Part shown: positions 54,554 to 64,000 of the stretch, one piece after another | Layout of the letters: each line of letters begins with the position of its first letter | Numbering within the stretch: the stretch's first letter is position 1 | DNA from: Tsuneonella sediminis | Lineage (GTDB): Bacteria > Pseudomonadota > Alphaproteobacteria > Sphingomonadales > Sphingomonadaceae | Direction of reading: 5' to 3' | DNA: 64,000 nucleotides | NCBI RefSeq assembly: GCF_051912845.1 | Contig: NZ_JBNCBU010000001.1 | Location: 620,001-684,000 of the forward strand | Notes under the pieces: model-generated | The model's input: the letters and a program-made list of their open reading frames with translations, nothing else | What the model was told of the DNA's origin: nothing | The model's database searches: none | Made by a program: the position numbers and the translations under genes

Positions 54554-56230
54554 TCAGGCGGGACTTCCGACGCAGGCTGCAGCTTCCTCCGGGTGCGAAT
54601 AGAGGATCATCTGGCCGGCCGAGACGACGACGTGGCATTCCGCTCGCGGGAGCAGCCGGGAAAAGTACCGCCGGGAAACCTGCGGATCGTGCAGGACGAA
54701 GTGCCGTCCGAAGACGAGCGTGTAATGGTCGGTCCGGCCGCGCGGATGCGGTTCCCAGCCCCTCGCCCACGAGACATTTTCGACGATGTAGCCGGACAGG
54801 TTTTTCCGCAGGGGCATCGTTGCGAGCAGATAGTCCTCGGCAACACGGGGATCATCGAGGGATTTCAGATCGGGATCGCTTTGCGCGAACGACCGCCGCA
54901 TTCCCACTACGATCCGTTCGGGCGTCGCGTAGCGCAGAAACAACCCGATCAGCAGGCGGATCGACCCCGGGCTTCGCGCATAGCGTCGCTTGAGCGCCCC
55001 GAGAGGTCCCTTGTCGACCGGCGAGTGATGTACCGGCGGAGTCGGATTGAAGAGGATCGCCCGTTCGATCCTGTCGCCGAGCCGGTCCGTGAAGAAGAAC
55101 GCCCCCTGCCCCGTGCTTCGACCGACCAGCACGATTTTCGGGACTCCTTCTTCGTCCAGGACCAGGACGAGGTCGTCCGCGGCCTGGGCGAAATGCGCAT
55201 CCGCGCTTTCGGAGTCGGCATTGCTGGTCTCCCCGAAGCCGGGGCGGTCGACGACGATGACCTGCCATCCCAGACGGTTAAGGCACCGGACGAAGCGGGT
55301 CGGTGGATGACGGCAGCAGATCGAGCTGTGAAGCAGGACGATGGCGGGTGCACCGCGGTCGCCGAACACCGAGTAGGCGATCGTTCGCCCCGCACCGTCG
55401 CGGACCGACGCATGACGCAGGGCGGGCGCGGGGTCGAGCGCACCGTCAGGCCGGTCGAGGAAGGATTCCGCGATGTTGGACGCCTGCGCCAGCACGCAGC
55501 TAACCTCGGCCGCAGAGGTGACGTCCAGCCGCTGGTAAATCTCCGCAAGCAGGGCTTTCACCGTTGCCAGCGACATGCCGTTAGTCCGGGCAATCGCCTT
55601 GCGCGGCGATCCTCCCGCGATTGCCCGGGCGACGGACAAGTGGCGCGGACCGATTTCGAGCATGTCGGCGATCGTGTCGTCGACCGGCTTGAAGTCGTCC
55701 GAACGCGGCCCGAACATGATCATCAGGATGTGTTCGACCGTTTCCGCAAGGTTGCGGGTTCCGAACTTCGCGCGCAGCCGCATGACCGCATTGCGCGCGG
55801 GCACTCGTTTGAGACCCGCGGACGCGGCAGCTTTCTCGAAATCGCCAAACTCGGCAAGCGCGTTGGCCAGCGCAGCCTCGACGGCCGAAAGGCCATAAGC
55901 CTCGGCGATGCGACCGATTGCAACATCCCATGCCGGATGGGCGAACCGCAGGACCAGGGCAAGGGGACGCGGGTGATCTCGCGCCACCCCGCACGATGCG
56001 GCCCAGTTATCCCGTAGCGCCTTGCCGTCGACCAGGAAGAGATTGCCGCGCCCGGGCCAGCCTTCCGCCCAGCCCCGCGGAAGCAAGCGGCAACAGCGCG
56101 CCGACCCGATGAGGCCCAGCAATTCTTCGCATTGCCAGCCGGACAGGAACGTTGCGTCGCCCGCAGAGCCGAGTGCGACCGCGCTCGGCCCGGGCATGAT
56201 CGCCGTGATGTGAAATTCCCCGACCCCCAT
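54554..56230 (-). CDS. HTH transcription regulator fused to an alpha/beta hydrolase
   Basis: 558 residues. Residues 1-100 are an unrecognised input-like region. Two LuxR-like helix-turn-helix segments follow: about 110-165 (YGLSAVEAALANALAEFGDFEKAAASAGL ... AVMRLRAKFGT) and about 190-250 (LSVARAIAGGSPRKAIARTNGMSLATVKALLAEIYQRL). Residues 280-558 are an alpha/beta hydrolase: IVLLHSSICC, VIVVDRPGFGETS, nucleophile elbow VGRSTGQG with Ser372, and a late His (YSHPEE, His546). The gene is divergent from a TonB receptor with 210 bp between them, so it may control it. Start chosen at ATG 56230. Confidence 0.8.
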   Translation of the reverse strand: MGVGEFHITAIMPGPSAVALGSAGDATFLSGWQCEELLGLIGSARCCRLLPRGWAEGWPGRGNLFLVDGKALRDNWAASCGVARDHPRPLALVLRFAHPAWDVAIGRIAEAYGLSAVEAALANALAEFGDFEKAAASAGLKRVPARNAVMRLRAKFGTRNLAETVEHILMIMFGPRSDDFKPVDDTIADMLEIGPRHLSVARAIAGGSPRKAIARTNGMSLATVKALLAEIYQRLDVTSAAEVSCVLAQASNIAESFLDRPDGALDPAPALRHASVRDGAGRTIAYSVFGDRGAPAIVLLHSSICCRHPPTRFVRCLNRLGWQVIVVDRPGFGETSNADSESADAHFAQAADDLVLVLDEEGVPKIVLVGRSTGQGAFFFTDRLGDRIERAILFNPTPPVHHSPVDKGPLGALKRRYARSPGSIRLLIGLFLRYATPERIVVGMRRSFAQSDPDLKSLDDPRVAEDYLLATMPLRKNLSGYIVENVSWARGWEPHPRGRTDHYTLVFGRHFVLHDPQVSRRYFSRLLPRAECHVVVSAGQMILYSHPEEAAACVGSPA

Positions 56231-56440
56231 GCAGGCAGTCGTGTGACAAAACCGGCAGGGTAGCAAGTATATGGATGGCGGCGATTTTCCTGGCCATTCG
56301 CGATTTCCCTGCCGACGCGCAGGCGGGCGACCCCGGAGGCTTGGTTGTCGGCCGCGGCCTGCGTATGGTGGCCTGCATGGCGGCGCCCCACTGGCCGTCG
56401 AGCGCCCGCGTCGCCCAGTTCCCGAGGAGCCAATGAACCT

Positions 56441-58468
56441 GTGATTGTCCGCGCATCGAGATTTGCGCCCTGCGCTGCCGCTATCGGGATTGCCTGGATA
56501 GCTGCCCCGCTCGAGGCGCAGGACCGCCAAGGTGACGAGCCCGCGATAGTCGTGACCGGCGCGGGCTTGCCCGACCCCCCGGCGACCCCTGCATATGACA
56601 CGCAGGTACTCGGCCGCGAGCAACTCGTCGCAACGGGCTCGGGCCGTATCGAAGACGCCCTCGCCGCGGTGGCGGGATTCCAGCAGTTCCGCCGATCGGA
56701 CAGCCGGTCCAGCAATCCGAGCGCACAGGGCGTCACGCTTCGCGCGCTCGGCGGAAATGCCTCGAGCCGGGCACAGATCCTTCTCGACGGCGTGCCGATG
56801 AGCGACCCGTTCTTCGGGTACATCCCGTTCAGCGCGATCGCGCCGGAACGGCTGGCCAGCGCGCGCGTGACCCGAGGAGGGGGCTCCGGGCCGTTCGGAG
56901 CGGGGGCGCTAGCGGGCACGATCGAATTGTCGAGCGCCGACGCGCGGACGCTCGGCCCAATCGGCGCGCGCGCGTTGGTCAACGATCGCAGCGAAACAGA
57001 AGTCGGCATGACGATCGCCCCGCAGCTGGGTGCGGGTTTCGCGGTCGTTTCGGGTCGATGGGACCGCGGACAAGGGTTCCATACGACACCGCGCGACCAG
57101 CGCGTTCCCGCCACGGCGCGCGCCGCATACGATGCGTGGTCGGTCCAGGCGCGCGGCGTGGCGCCGATCGGCGATACCATCGAATTGCAGGCGCGCGGCC
57201 TCGCCTACCGCGACGAACGGACGTTGCGGTTCGACGGCGCGAATTCGTCGACCGCGGGACAGGACGCCTCGTTGCGCGTGGTGGGTCGCGGTCGGTGGCA
57301 GTTCGACGCGCTGGGCTATGTCCAGGCGCGCAACTTCACCAACCTCGTCGTCAGTTCTGCCACTTTCCGGCCCGTTCTCGACCAACGGAACACCCCGGCG
57401 ACCGGACTGGGCGGCAAGCTTGAACTGCGCCCCCCGACCGGAACCATGAACGTGTTGCGCCTCGGCATGGATTACCGCAGGTCCGGCGGCGAGCTATACG
57501 AGGACGCCATCAACGGCACTACCGGCGCGGTGACCCAGCGCCGCAACGCCGGCGGCGTGAACACCGACCTGGGGGTCTTCGTCGAAAACGACGTAAGCGT
57601 CGGCGTGATAACCTTGACGGGCGGCGCGCGCGCGGACCGCTACACGATCCGCGACGGGTTCTACCAGGCGCGCAACGCCTCCGGATCGATTGTCATCGAC
57701 GAACGCTATCCCGATCGTTCCGGCTGGGAGACGAGCCTACGCGGTGGGGTGGTCGCCCGCGTCAGCAGCGGATTGCGGCTGCGCGCGGCAGGCTATACCG
57801 GATTGAGGCTACCAACCCTGAACGAACTCTACCGGCCCTTCACCGTCTTTCCCGTAACGACCCGGGCCAATCCCGGGCTGCGGCCGGAACGCCTCGAAGG
57901 TTACGAAGCCGGGGTGGATTTCAGTCCCGCCGCATTTCTGGACCTTTCGATCACCGCGTTCGACAATAGCGTCGAACACGCAATCGCCAACGTGACGATC
58001 GGTCCGAACCTGCGGGAGCGGCAGAACCTCGACGCTATCGAGGCTCGTGGTGTGGAAGCCAGTACCGGAGTGGCAATCGGCTCGTTCAGGTTGGACGGAT
58101 CGCTGGCCTACACGGCTTCGCGGGCGAGAGGCAGCGGGGCGGCGGCAGCGCTCGACGGCAAGCGCCCCGCCCAGACGCCGCGCTGGTTCGCCGGGGGAAC
58201 ATTCTCGTGGCGACCGGCGGGCAAGGCCCTGGTGGCCGTAACCCTACGGCATGTCGGGGCGCAATTCGAGAACGACCTCGAGACCGACCTCCTGCCGTCC
58301 GCGACCACGCTCGATGCATTCGCCCGCTTGCCGGTAACCCGCAGGTTCGCGCTCCTGATACGCGGCGAGAATCTGGCCGACGAGATCGTCTTCACGCGCA
58401 ACCAGGGCGGATCGATTGATCTTGGCGCGCCCCGCACGATCTGGGCAGGAGTGGAATTCGGGTTGTAG
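56441..58468 (+). CDS. TonB-dependent outer-membrane receptor
   Basis: 675 residues from a GTG with GAGGAG 11 nt upstream. A signal peptide ends at PLEAQ. The plug domain has EPAIVVTGAGLP (TonB box-like), GRIEDALAAVAGFQQFRRSDSR, GVTLRALGGNASSRAQILLDGVP and RGGGSGPFGAGALAGTIEL. The beta-barrel ends ...GAPRTIWAGVEFGL with a hydrophobic final strand. Compact size suggests a vitamin- or metal-complex-type receptor (BtuB-like). The ligand is unknown. Divergent from the regulator-hydrolase fusion. Confidence 0.92.
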   Translation: MIVRASRFAPCAAAIGIAWIAAPLEAQDRQGDEPAIVVTGAGLPDPPATPAYDTQVLGREQLVATGSGRIEDALAAVAGFQQFRRSDSRSSNPSAQGVTLRALGGNASSRAQILLDGVPMSDPFFGYIPFSAIAPERLASARVTRGGGSGPFGAGALAGTIELSSADARTLGPIGARALVNDRSETEVGMTIAPQLGAGFAVVSGRWDRGQGFHTTPRDQRVPATARAAYDAWSVQARGVAPIGDTIELQARGLAYRDERTLRFDGANSSTAGQDASLRVVGRGRWQFDALGYVQARNFTNLVVSSATFRPVLDQRNTPATGLGGKLELRPPTGTMNVLRLGMDYRRSGGELYEDAINGTTGAVTQRRNAGGVNTDLGVFVENDVSVGVITLTGGARADRYTIRDGFYQARNASGSIVIDERYPDRSGWETSLRGGVVARVSSGLRLRAAGYTGLRLPTLNELYRPFTVFPVTTRANPGLRPERLEGYEAGVDFSPAAFLDLSITAFDNSVEHAIANVTIGPNLRERQNLDAIEARGVEASTGVAIGSFRLDGSLAYTASRARGSGAAAALDGKRPAQTPRWFAGGTFSWRPAGKALVAVTLRHVGAQFENDLETDLLPSATTLDAFARLPVTRRFALLIRGENLADEIVFTRNQGGSIDLGAPRTIWAGVEFGL

Positions 58469-58569
58469 CGTGCCTGCGAGTGCCCGCGATGGGGAGGCCA
58501 GGGAAGGTTGCGGATGCTACGCGCCAGTCGATTGAGAACTCGGTCATATGTTGATGGTAACGCGCAAGG

Positions 58570-60674
58570 ATGAACCGGTTCAAAGGACTCAGCCGCGCGG
58601 CGGCGCTGCTCGCGCTCGTCGCGATCCCGACGAGCCTGCTGTTCGTCTTTTTCGAGATCCAGAACGAGTTTGCCCAGAACCGGGCGCTCCGCACGTCGGT
58701 CGAACAATCGGTTTCGGCGCGGCAGGAACTGCTCAAGATCCTGTCAGATCACCAGGAAGTCGAAGCGGGCCAAAGGGGATACGTCATCTCGGGCGATCCA
58801 CGGTTCCTCGAACCTTACGAGAGAGCCCGCACTCGCATCGAGCGCAGGCTTGACCGCTCCGCTGCGCCTGTTCTCGCCGGGCCCGACCTGACGCGCGTCG
58901 AAGCCCTGTCGAGCCGGAAACTTCGCTTTACCGAAATGACGATCGACCTCGTTGCACGCGGAAACGCCGGAGCCGCGCGCGGCACCATCGCACAGGGCGA
59001 AGGACGCTTGCTGATGGAGGCGCTGCGAGCCGAGATCGCGCGTCTCGACCGGGCGGAGGCGAGCCGGCTTGCAGTCCTGACGCAGGCGAGGGATCGCAAG
59101 CGTGTGCGCGCCGAATTCCTGATAAACAGCGCTCTGGGCGCCCTCGTCACCCTCCTCGCGCTCCTCTCCGTGGTAATCTGGCGAGCGATGTGGCTGCGCA
59201 AGTCGGCCCTGGAACGCGTACGTGCGCTCAGCGCGCGCAACCGCGCGATCTTCGACAGCGCAGTAGACGGGATGCTGGTGCTGGATGCCGAAGGATACAT
59301 CCGCGAAGCCAACCCGAGCATGACGCGCCTGTTCGGCTACACTCCGGCCGAGCTGGTCGGGATGCACAACACCAACCTGATGGCGAGCCCCGCGCCGCTG
59401 GACGACAGCATCGCATGGCTACGTCAGGTTGGCGTTGCGGGTTCGCAGGGTTCCGGCGAGCACCAGGAGTTCATCGGCCGCCGCGCCGACCGCACCACCC
59501 TGGCCACAGATGTTTCGATAAGCCGTGTGAGCGATGGCGAGGACGTGTCCTATGTCGCGGTGATACGCGACGTGACCGAACGCAAGCGCATCGAGGAGAT
59601 GAAGACCGAATTCGTGTCCACGGTAAGCCACGAACTGCGCACTCCGCTGACCTCGATCGGCGGATCGCTCGGCCTGCTCGCCGCGGGCGCCGCAGGTCCG
59701 CTCGAGGAAAAGGTCGCCCGGCTCGTGTCGATTGCCCACAGCAATTGCGAACGGCTCATCCGCCTGATCAACGATATCCTCGACATCGAGAAGATCGAAT
59801 CCGGCAAGATGCAGTTCGACTTGAGGAGAATGTCGCTCGTCCCCCTCGTCCAGCGAACGGCGCAGGCAAACCGTGCCTTCGGCGACGCTCACTCGGTTGC
59901 CATCGAACTGTCGATGCCGCCATGGCCGATCGCGGTGATGGGGGACCCCGACCGGCTGGAGCAGCTGCTGACCAACCTTGTCTCCAACGCGATCAAGCAT
60001 TCTCCACCGGAAGGAACGGTTCAAATAGCGATCGAAAACGCCGGAGGGCGCGCACGTATCGAGGTTCGGGACCGTGGAGAAGGCATCCCCGAGGATTTCC
60101 GTGACCGGATATTCGGCAAGTTCGCGATGGCCGACGGGTCCGACCGCCGGCGGCGCGGCGGCACCGGCCTGGGCCTCGCGATCGCGAGGGAAATCGCGCA
60201 GTTGCACGGGGGGGCGCTGACCTTCTCCGATCGGGACGGAGGCGGGACCGTGTTCAGTTTCGAGCTGCCGCTCGCCGACTGCGAGGACGCGCGACCCGGC
60301 CAGCCCGAGCACGGCCTGCCGGCGATATTGCATCTAGACGACGACCAGGATTGCCTGGCGGTAGTTGCCAGCGCCTTCGCCGGAAAGGCCGCGGTCGTGT
60401 CGGTAAGTTCGCTCGCCGATGCCCGCAAGGAGGTAACGCAGCGCAATCTCGCGGGCGTGATCGTCGACGTCGTCGTGCCGCCGGAGAGCGGCCTCGACCT
60501 GATCGACAGTCTGCGCGCATCTGCGAAGGATCTGCCCGTGGTGATCTTCACCGCGCTCGACGGGACACCCGCCTCGCATAACGTCGACGCGGTTCTCATC
60601 AAGAGCCGCAGCGCGGTGGCCACACTCGTCGAGACCACGATGGCGTTGATCCAGCGCATGAACCGGAGGGCGGC

Positions 60675-60678
<4 letters not shown>
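58570..60678 (+). CDS. Hybrid sensor histidine kinase (CHASE3-PAS-HisKA-HATPase-REC)
   Basis: 702 residues. Membrane helices at about 10-29 and 186-208 enclose a periplasmic CHASE3 domain (GQRGYVISGDPRFLEPYERAR). A PAS domain at 223-340 (GMLVLDAEGYIREANPSMTRLFGYTPAELVG) follows, then HisKA with phospho-His354 (VSHELRTPLTS). The ATPase has an N-box (NLVSNAIKHSP), DRGEGIP and GGTGLGLAIA. The C-terminal receiver has LDDD, acceptor Asp633 (IVDVVVPPES) and Lys678. It overlaps the next gene by 4 bp (ATGA). CHASE3 ligands are unknown. Confidence 0.95.
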
Positions 60679-61033
<355 letters not shown>

Positions 61034-61037
<4 letters not shown>

Positions 61038-61303
61038 CCGACGCACTGCAGGCCAAACTCGCGGAACTGGGGCAGCGCTTTGTTGCGCAGGCACCCGAAA
61101 AGCGGGCGGCGCTGCGCGATGCTCTCGCGCGGAATGACCTGCCAGCGCTGGCATCGCTCGCGCACAGGCTTGCGGGTAATGCGGGGATGTTCGGCTTTGC
61201 TGCGATCGGGGAAGCCGCGCTCGCGGTGGAAGAGGCAATCGATGCCGGTCACGATCCGCACCACGCGACCGACGAGCTGTTAAAACTGCTCGAAGCGCTC
61301 TAG
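61034..61303 (+). CDS. Hpt-domain histidine phosphotransfer protein
   Basis: 89 residues from a GTG. ALASLAHRLAGNAGMFGFAAIGEAALAVEEAI is the Hpt helix pair with phospho-His44. With the hybrid kinase and the lone receiver it completes a His-Asp-His-Asp phosphorelay. The stop overlaps the convergent glycosyltransferase stop by 4 bp. Confidence 0.92.
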
Positions 61304-62739
61304 TTCGTCGCCGCCGTCGCGAACCCCTTGCGGGTCATAGTCCCCCACCCCTGCTGCCTGCGAAGGAATTGCCACCATCCCTGCAACCGCCAGAAGTTCG
61401 ACAGCTGGCGATAGCCGAAATTCTCGAGCACGGCGACGGCGGCGAGGATCGGGATCGCACGGACACGCGGAAAACGGCGTAACTGGATTTCCTCGAGGAC
61501 GAGTGTCGCGACGCTCACGAATATGCCGAACGTGAAGGTGACCGAAAGGAACGCCAGTAGCCACGGAAGGGCGAGCAGGCCCAGAGCATAGAGAAGCGGC
61601 ACCAGCAGGTAACCAAGCACTTCGACGAGCGGACCGATGACGTCGACGAGGAGTATCTGCCCGAAGCCGATAAAGCCGATCCGCCCATACCGGGGATTGA
61701 AGCACATCGCCTTGTGCTTCGCGAAGCATTCCAGCGCTCCGCGTTGCCAGCGGCTGCGCTGACGGCCCAGCACCGCAAGGTCTTCGGGGCATTCGGTCCA
61801 GCAAACCGGCTCGGCGATGAACTCGATACGGTAGGGCTCTTGCCGGTCGCGCATATGGCGGTGCAGCTTGACCACCAGTTCCATGTCCTCGCCGACGGTG
61901 GCGTGACTGTACCCGCCCACCTCGACGACGCGCTGCCGGTTGAACAGACCGAAGGCGCCGGAGATCACGGTAAGGACCTGCATCTTCCCGAGCGCGAGCC
62001 GGGCCATCAGGAAAGCCCGCAGGTATTCCATGATCTGCACCAGCGCGAGGAAGTTGCGCGGCAGGCGCACCTCGACCACCCGACCGGAATCGATGGTGCA
62101 GCCGTTGGCGATGCGGATGGTGCCCCCGGCTGCGATCGTCAGATCGGGCTCGTCGATGAAGGGCCGGACGACGCGCAGCAGCGCGTCGGGTTCGAGGATC
62201 GAATCGGCATCGATCGCGCAGAACAGCGAGGTGCGGCAACTGTTGATGCCGGCATTGAGGGCGTCCGCCTTGCCGCCGTTATCCTTGTCGATGACGAGTA
62301 GCCGGGGCAGCGCGGGACTGGCGTAGAAGCCGCGGATCGCCGCGTGGGAGAGCGCGCTGTCGACATAGCGCTCGACCGGCGCGAGATCGAACGCTTCGAT
62401 CAGCCTGGCGAGGGTGCGATCGGTCGATCCGTCGTTGATCAGGAGAATTTCGAAATCCGGATACTCGAGCGCAAGCAGCGAGCGCACGCTTTCGACCACC
62501 GTCAGCTCTTCGTTGAAGGCCGGAGCGAGCACCGTGATCGGGGGTGCCTCATCCGAATAGCGGCGCCAGAGCGTCGCGCTGCGGGGCACGGGCGGCCGCC
62601 TGGACAGCGCGAGTGCGGCAAAAGCCAGTTGCACGACGTAGAAGCCCACCTGCAACAGGCCGGTGACGATGACGATCAGCGCTATCGTTTCAGCAGCCCC
62701 GACCATCCAGTCCTGGGCCCATGCGGATGGCAGAATCAT
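61300..62739 (-). CDS. Family 2 processive glycosyltransferase, membrane-bound
   Basis: 479 residues. N-terminal membrane helix (about 17-45), then the GT-A domain: ITVLAPAFNEELTVVESVRSLL, NDGSTDRT, DAD (177-179), GEDMELVVKLHRH and QRSRWQRG (the QxxRW of processive synthases). Three or four C-terminal membrane helices follow. It resembles poly-N-acetylglucosamine/hyaluronan-type synthases that export the polymer. Downstream of a HEAT-repeat gene with a 4-bp overlap. Confidence 0.92.
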   Translation of the reverse strand: MILPSAWAQDWMVGAAETIALIVIVTGLLQVGFYVVQLAFAALALSRRPPVPRSATLWRRYSDEAPPITVLAPAFNEELTVVESVRSLLALEYPDFEILLINDGSTDRTLARLIEAFDLAPVERYVDSALSHAAIRGFYASPALPRLLVIDKDNGGKADALNAGINSCRTSLFCAIDADSILEPDALLRVVRPFIDEPDLTIAAGGTIRIANGCTIDSGRVVEVRLPRNFLALVQIMEYLRAFLMARLALGKMQVLTVISGAFGLFNRQRVVEVGGYSHATVGEDMELVVKLHRHMRDRQEPYRIEFIAEPVCWTECPEDLAVLGRQRSRWQRGALECFAKHKAMCFNPRYGRIGFIGFGQILLVDVIGPLVEVLGYLLVPLLYALGLLALPWLLAFLSVTFTFGIFVSVATLVLEEIQLRRFPRVRAIPILAAVAVLENFGYRQLSNFWRLQGWWQFLRRQQGWGTMTRKGFATAATN

Positions 62740-63770
62740 GCTGCCCTCTTCTCTGCCAGGATCACCCTTGCCGCCTCGCGCGCGACCGGGAGATCGCCAT
62801 TTGCCGCCGCCTCCAGTGCGAGGTGTCCCGCCGGTCCAAGCCGCAGCAACGCTTCGCCTGAGCGGAAGCGGACCCACCACTCTTTATCGCCCAGCAGTTC
62901 ACCAAGTCGTGGCACCGCCTGGACGAGCGCGGCGCGCCCCGCTGCCTCCGCGGCGGTCGTGCGTACCGGCCAGCGGTCGCTGTCGAGCCCGGCCAGGATC
63001 GCAGGATGGGCCGATGGATGGCCGACGCGCCCGAGTGCACGGAATATACGGGGCCGCAACTCGCCGCCTTCTTCGGCTGTTTCGGCCATCCATGCGACAA
63101 GGGGTGCGTGATCGATCGCCCCGCTCTGGGCGAGCGCATCGGTGGCCGCGAGCTTCGCGGCGTCGGGAACGTCAAGGTCGTAAAGCAGCGCTTCGACGGC
63201 GTGTGGATCGGTCCGCGCGAGGTCGCGCATCAGCGACACGACCAGAAGAGATCGTTCACTCGATCCAATGCCGAGGCAGCGAACGAGCTGACCGACCGGG
63301 GGCGCACGCCCCTCGTGCGCCAATGCCAGCGCGGCCCCCAGCCGAACGTCCGCGTTGCGATCATTCAGAGCCAGTGCGGTCACTTGCTGGGTGTAGGAGG
63401 GAAACATCGCCAGCGCTTCGGCCGCGACCAGCCTGTCCTGCGGTGCGCGCGAGCGCAGGCGCGCTGCCAGTTCTTTGCCGGCACCCACGCGTGTCGCCGC
63501 AGCGATCAGCCCGTCGCGATCGCTTCCGCGCACAAGCTCGGCCAACTCGACGGTCAGGTCGGCCGCCACGCGCCGCTCAAACCGGGACCGCTCGATTGAA
63601 ATATCCCGTCCCTGCAACAGGATGGGGATCAACCGGAGCCGCACTTCCTCGCGCTTTTCGGCTCTTCGCTTGTCGACGAGCCGGGCGAGCAGCAGCGCCG
63701 CCATCGCCGCCAGCGCGGCGCCTGACAGGAGCAGCGAGAATCGCCAGAGAGCGTACAGCGTGGCGGTCAA
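62736..63770 (-). CDS. HEAT-repeat membrane protein, TTG start
   Basis: 344 residues from a TTG at 63770 that overlaps the upstream stop (TTGA) and has AGGA 8 nt in front. One N-terminal membrane helix (about 10-29) is followed by HEAT-like helical repeats from about residue 110 to the end, for example DRLVAAEALAMFP, NADVRLGAALALAHEG, LGELLGDKEWWVRFRSGEALLRLG. It probably acts as a scaffold for the glycosyltransferase or outer-membrane partner encoded on either side. Confidence 0.85.
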   Translation of the reverse strand: MTATLYALWRFSLLLSGAALAAMAALLLARLVDKRRAEKREEVRLRLIPILLQGRDISIERSRFERRVAADLTVELAELVRGSDRDGLIAAATRVGAGKELAARLRSRAPQDRLVAAEALAMFPSYTQQVTALALNDRNADVRLGAALALAHEGRAPPVGQLVRCLGIGSSERSLLVVSLMRDLARTDPHAVEALLYDLDVPDAAKLAATDALAQSGAIDHAPLVAWMAETAEEGGELRPRIFRALGRVGHPSAHPAILAGLDSDRWPVRTTAAEAAGRAALVQAVPRLGELLGDKEWWVRFRSGEALLRLGPAGHLALEAAANGDLPVAREAARVILAEKRAA

Positions 63771-64000
63771 AGACCGGTCCTGATCGCGAGCCGGAATTCC
63801 GAGCGGTCGCCCAGGCCGCCGCGCCACTCGCGCGACAGGGATCCCGTGATCGACATCCGGGGTCCGATCGGGGCCGCGACTCCCGCGAAAACCGCGCTCG
63901 TCCTGGCAACCGTGCCGAGGTCGGTGTCCGGCCCGTCGGCGGCGCCGACGAACACCCGCCACCGCTCTCCCGGCGCGTGATCGATCCGTGCCAGCCCGCC
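63767..64000 (-). CDS. Outer-membrane beta-barrel protein, YaiO-like (C-terminal fragment)
   Basis: 77 residues visible; the N-terminus lies beyond the right edge. Alternating strands (RWRVFVGAADGPDTDLG, TSAVFAGVAAPIGPRMSITGSLSREW, SEFRLAIRTGL) with a hydrophobic C-terminal residue are typical of an outer-membrane barrel. Its position before a HEAT-repeat gene and a GT2 synthase suggests a YaiO-type export barrel for the glycan. Family naming is tentative. Confidence 0.65.
   Translation of the reverse strand, partial: GGLARIDHAPGERWRVFVGAADGPDTDLGTVARTSAVFAGVAAPIGPRMSITGSLSREWRGGLGDRSEFRLAIRTGL

Noticed and set aside
54488..56017. 509-codon plus-strand open frame opposite the regulator-hydrolase gene
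   Set aside because: The minus-strand frame shows HTH and GxSxG motifs; the plus frame shows none.
58533..58561. Promoter TTGAGA-N17-TGGTAA for the hybrid kinase
   Set aside because: It would place the transcription start within about 2 nt of the ATG, leaving no room for the visible ribosome binding site.

Overview
The window is GC-rich, gene-dense bacterial DNA. Its gene content points to an alphaproteobacterium of the order Sphingomonadales, most like the Erythrobacteraceae. This is inferred from gene order, the circularly permuted two-piece tmRNA gene with tag ANDNEALALAA, the SciP-like and HdaA-like cell-cycle proteins, the 85-residue F1 epsilon subunit and frequent GTG starts with 4-bp ATGA/GTGA overlaps. 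I see no insertion sequence, prophage, integrase or CRISPR array, so this looks like core chromosome with a few accessory cassettes.

Layout. 1-3.2 kb: the end of a CPBP membrane protease, ada and a membrane-anchored trypsin-like protease. 3.4-8.9 kb: the F1 ATP synthase genes atpH-atpA-atpG-[lipoprotein]-atpD-atpC, then a VanZ-like protein. 9-12.7 kb: a SciP-like regulator, a small HNH protein, glmU, gph and an SDR dehydrogenase. 12.7-20.2 kb: DUF2794, serine acetyltransferase, an HdaA-like protein and a DUF2066-like membrane protein on the minus strand; then purM and a purN-YjbR fusion on the plus strand with an AI-2E/PerM permease between them on the minus strand; then a sulfotransferase. 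20.2-23.2 kb: SnoaL-like, ndk, holC and pepA (minus). 23.3-29 kb: lptD-surA-pdxA-rsmA, envelope assembly combined with vitamin B6 and ribosome maturation genes. 29-34.7 kb: glcB, then an M20 hydrolase with astA and astB (arginine succinyltransferase pathway). 34.8-36 kb: a small membrane protein, ssrA and mscL. 36.1-39.7 kb: lemA, two TPM-domain genes, a NUDIX hydrolase and an SDR. 39.7-43.9 kb: pspC with a tiny membrane ORF, recF, ubiK, tspO and tlyA. 43.9-45.4 kb: a 400-nt RNA-rich gap followed by ilvE. 45.4-48.2 kb: a flavin oxidoreductase, methyltransferase and type III polyketide synthase cassette. 48.2-54.5 kb: nadE, a CinA-like amidase, poxvirus-type topoisomerase IB, yghU, a cytochrome c lipoprotein, tRNA-Gln and a nitronate monooxygenase. 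54.5-58.5 kb: an unusual HTH/alpha-beta-hydrolase fusion divergent from a TonB-dependent receptor. 58.5-64 kb: a kinase, receiver and Hpt phosphorelay convergent with a glycosyltransferase, HEAT-repeat and outer-membrane-barrel operon.

Most interesting loci. (1) The gap before ilvE holds a 14-nt perfect complement of the conserved 16S rRNA 3' end driving an 18-codon ORF, flanked by several hairpins, plus an orphan leftward terminator that implies an antisense small RNA. (2) The regulator-hydrolase fusion paired with a TonB receptor. (3) The type III PKS cassette. (4) The purN-YjbR fusion. (5) A lipoprotein gene inside the ATP synthase operon. (6) Two genes (holC and the HNH gene) whose conserved N-termini can only be reached from a CTG start. 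All functional statements rest on reading motifs by eye; no database search was run.
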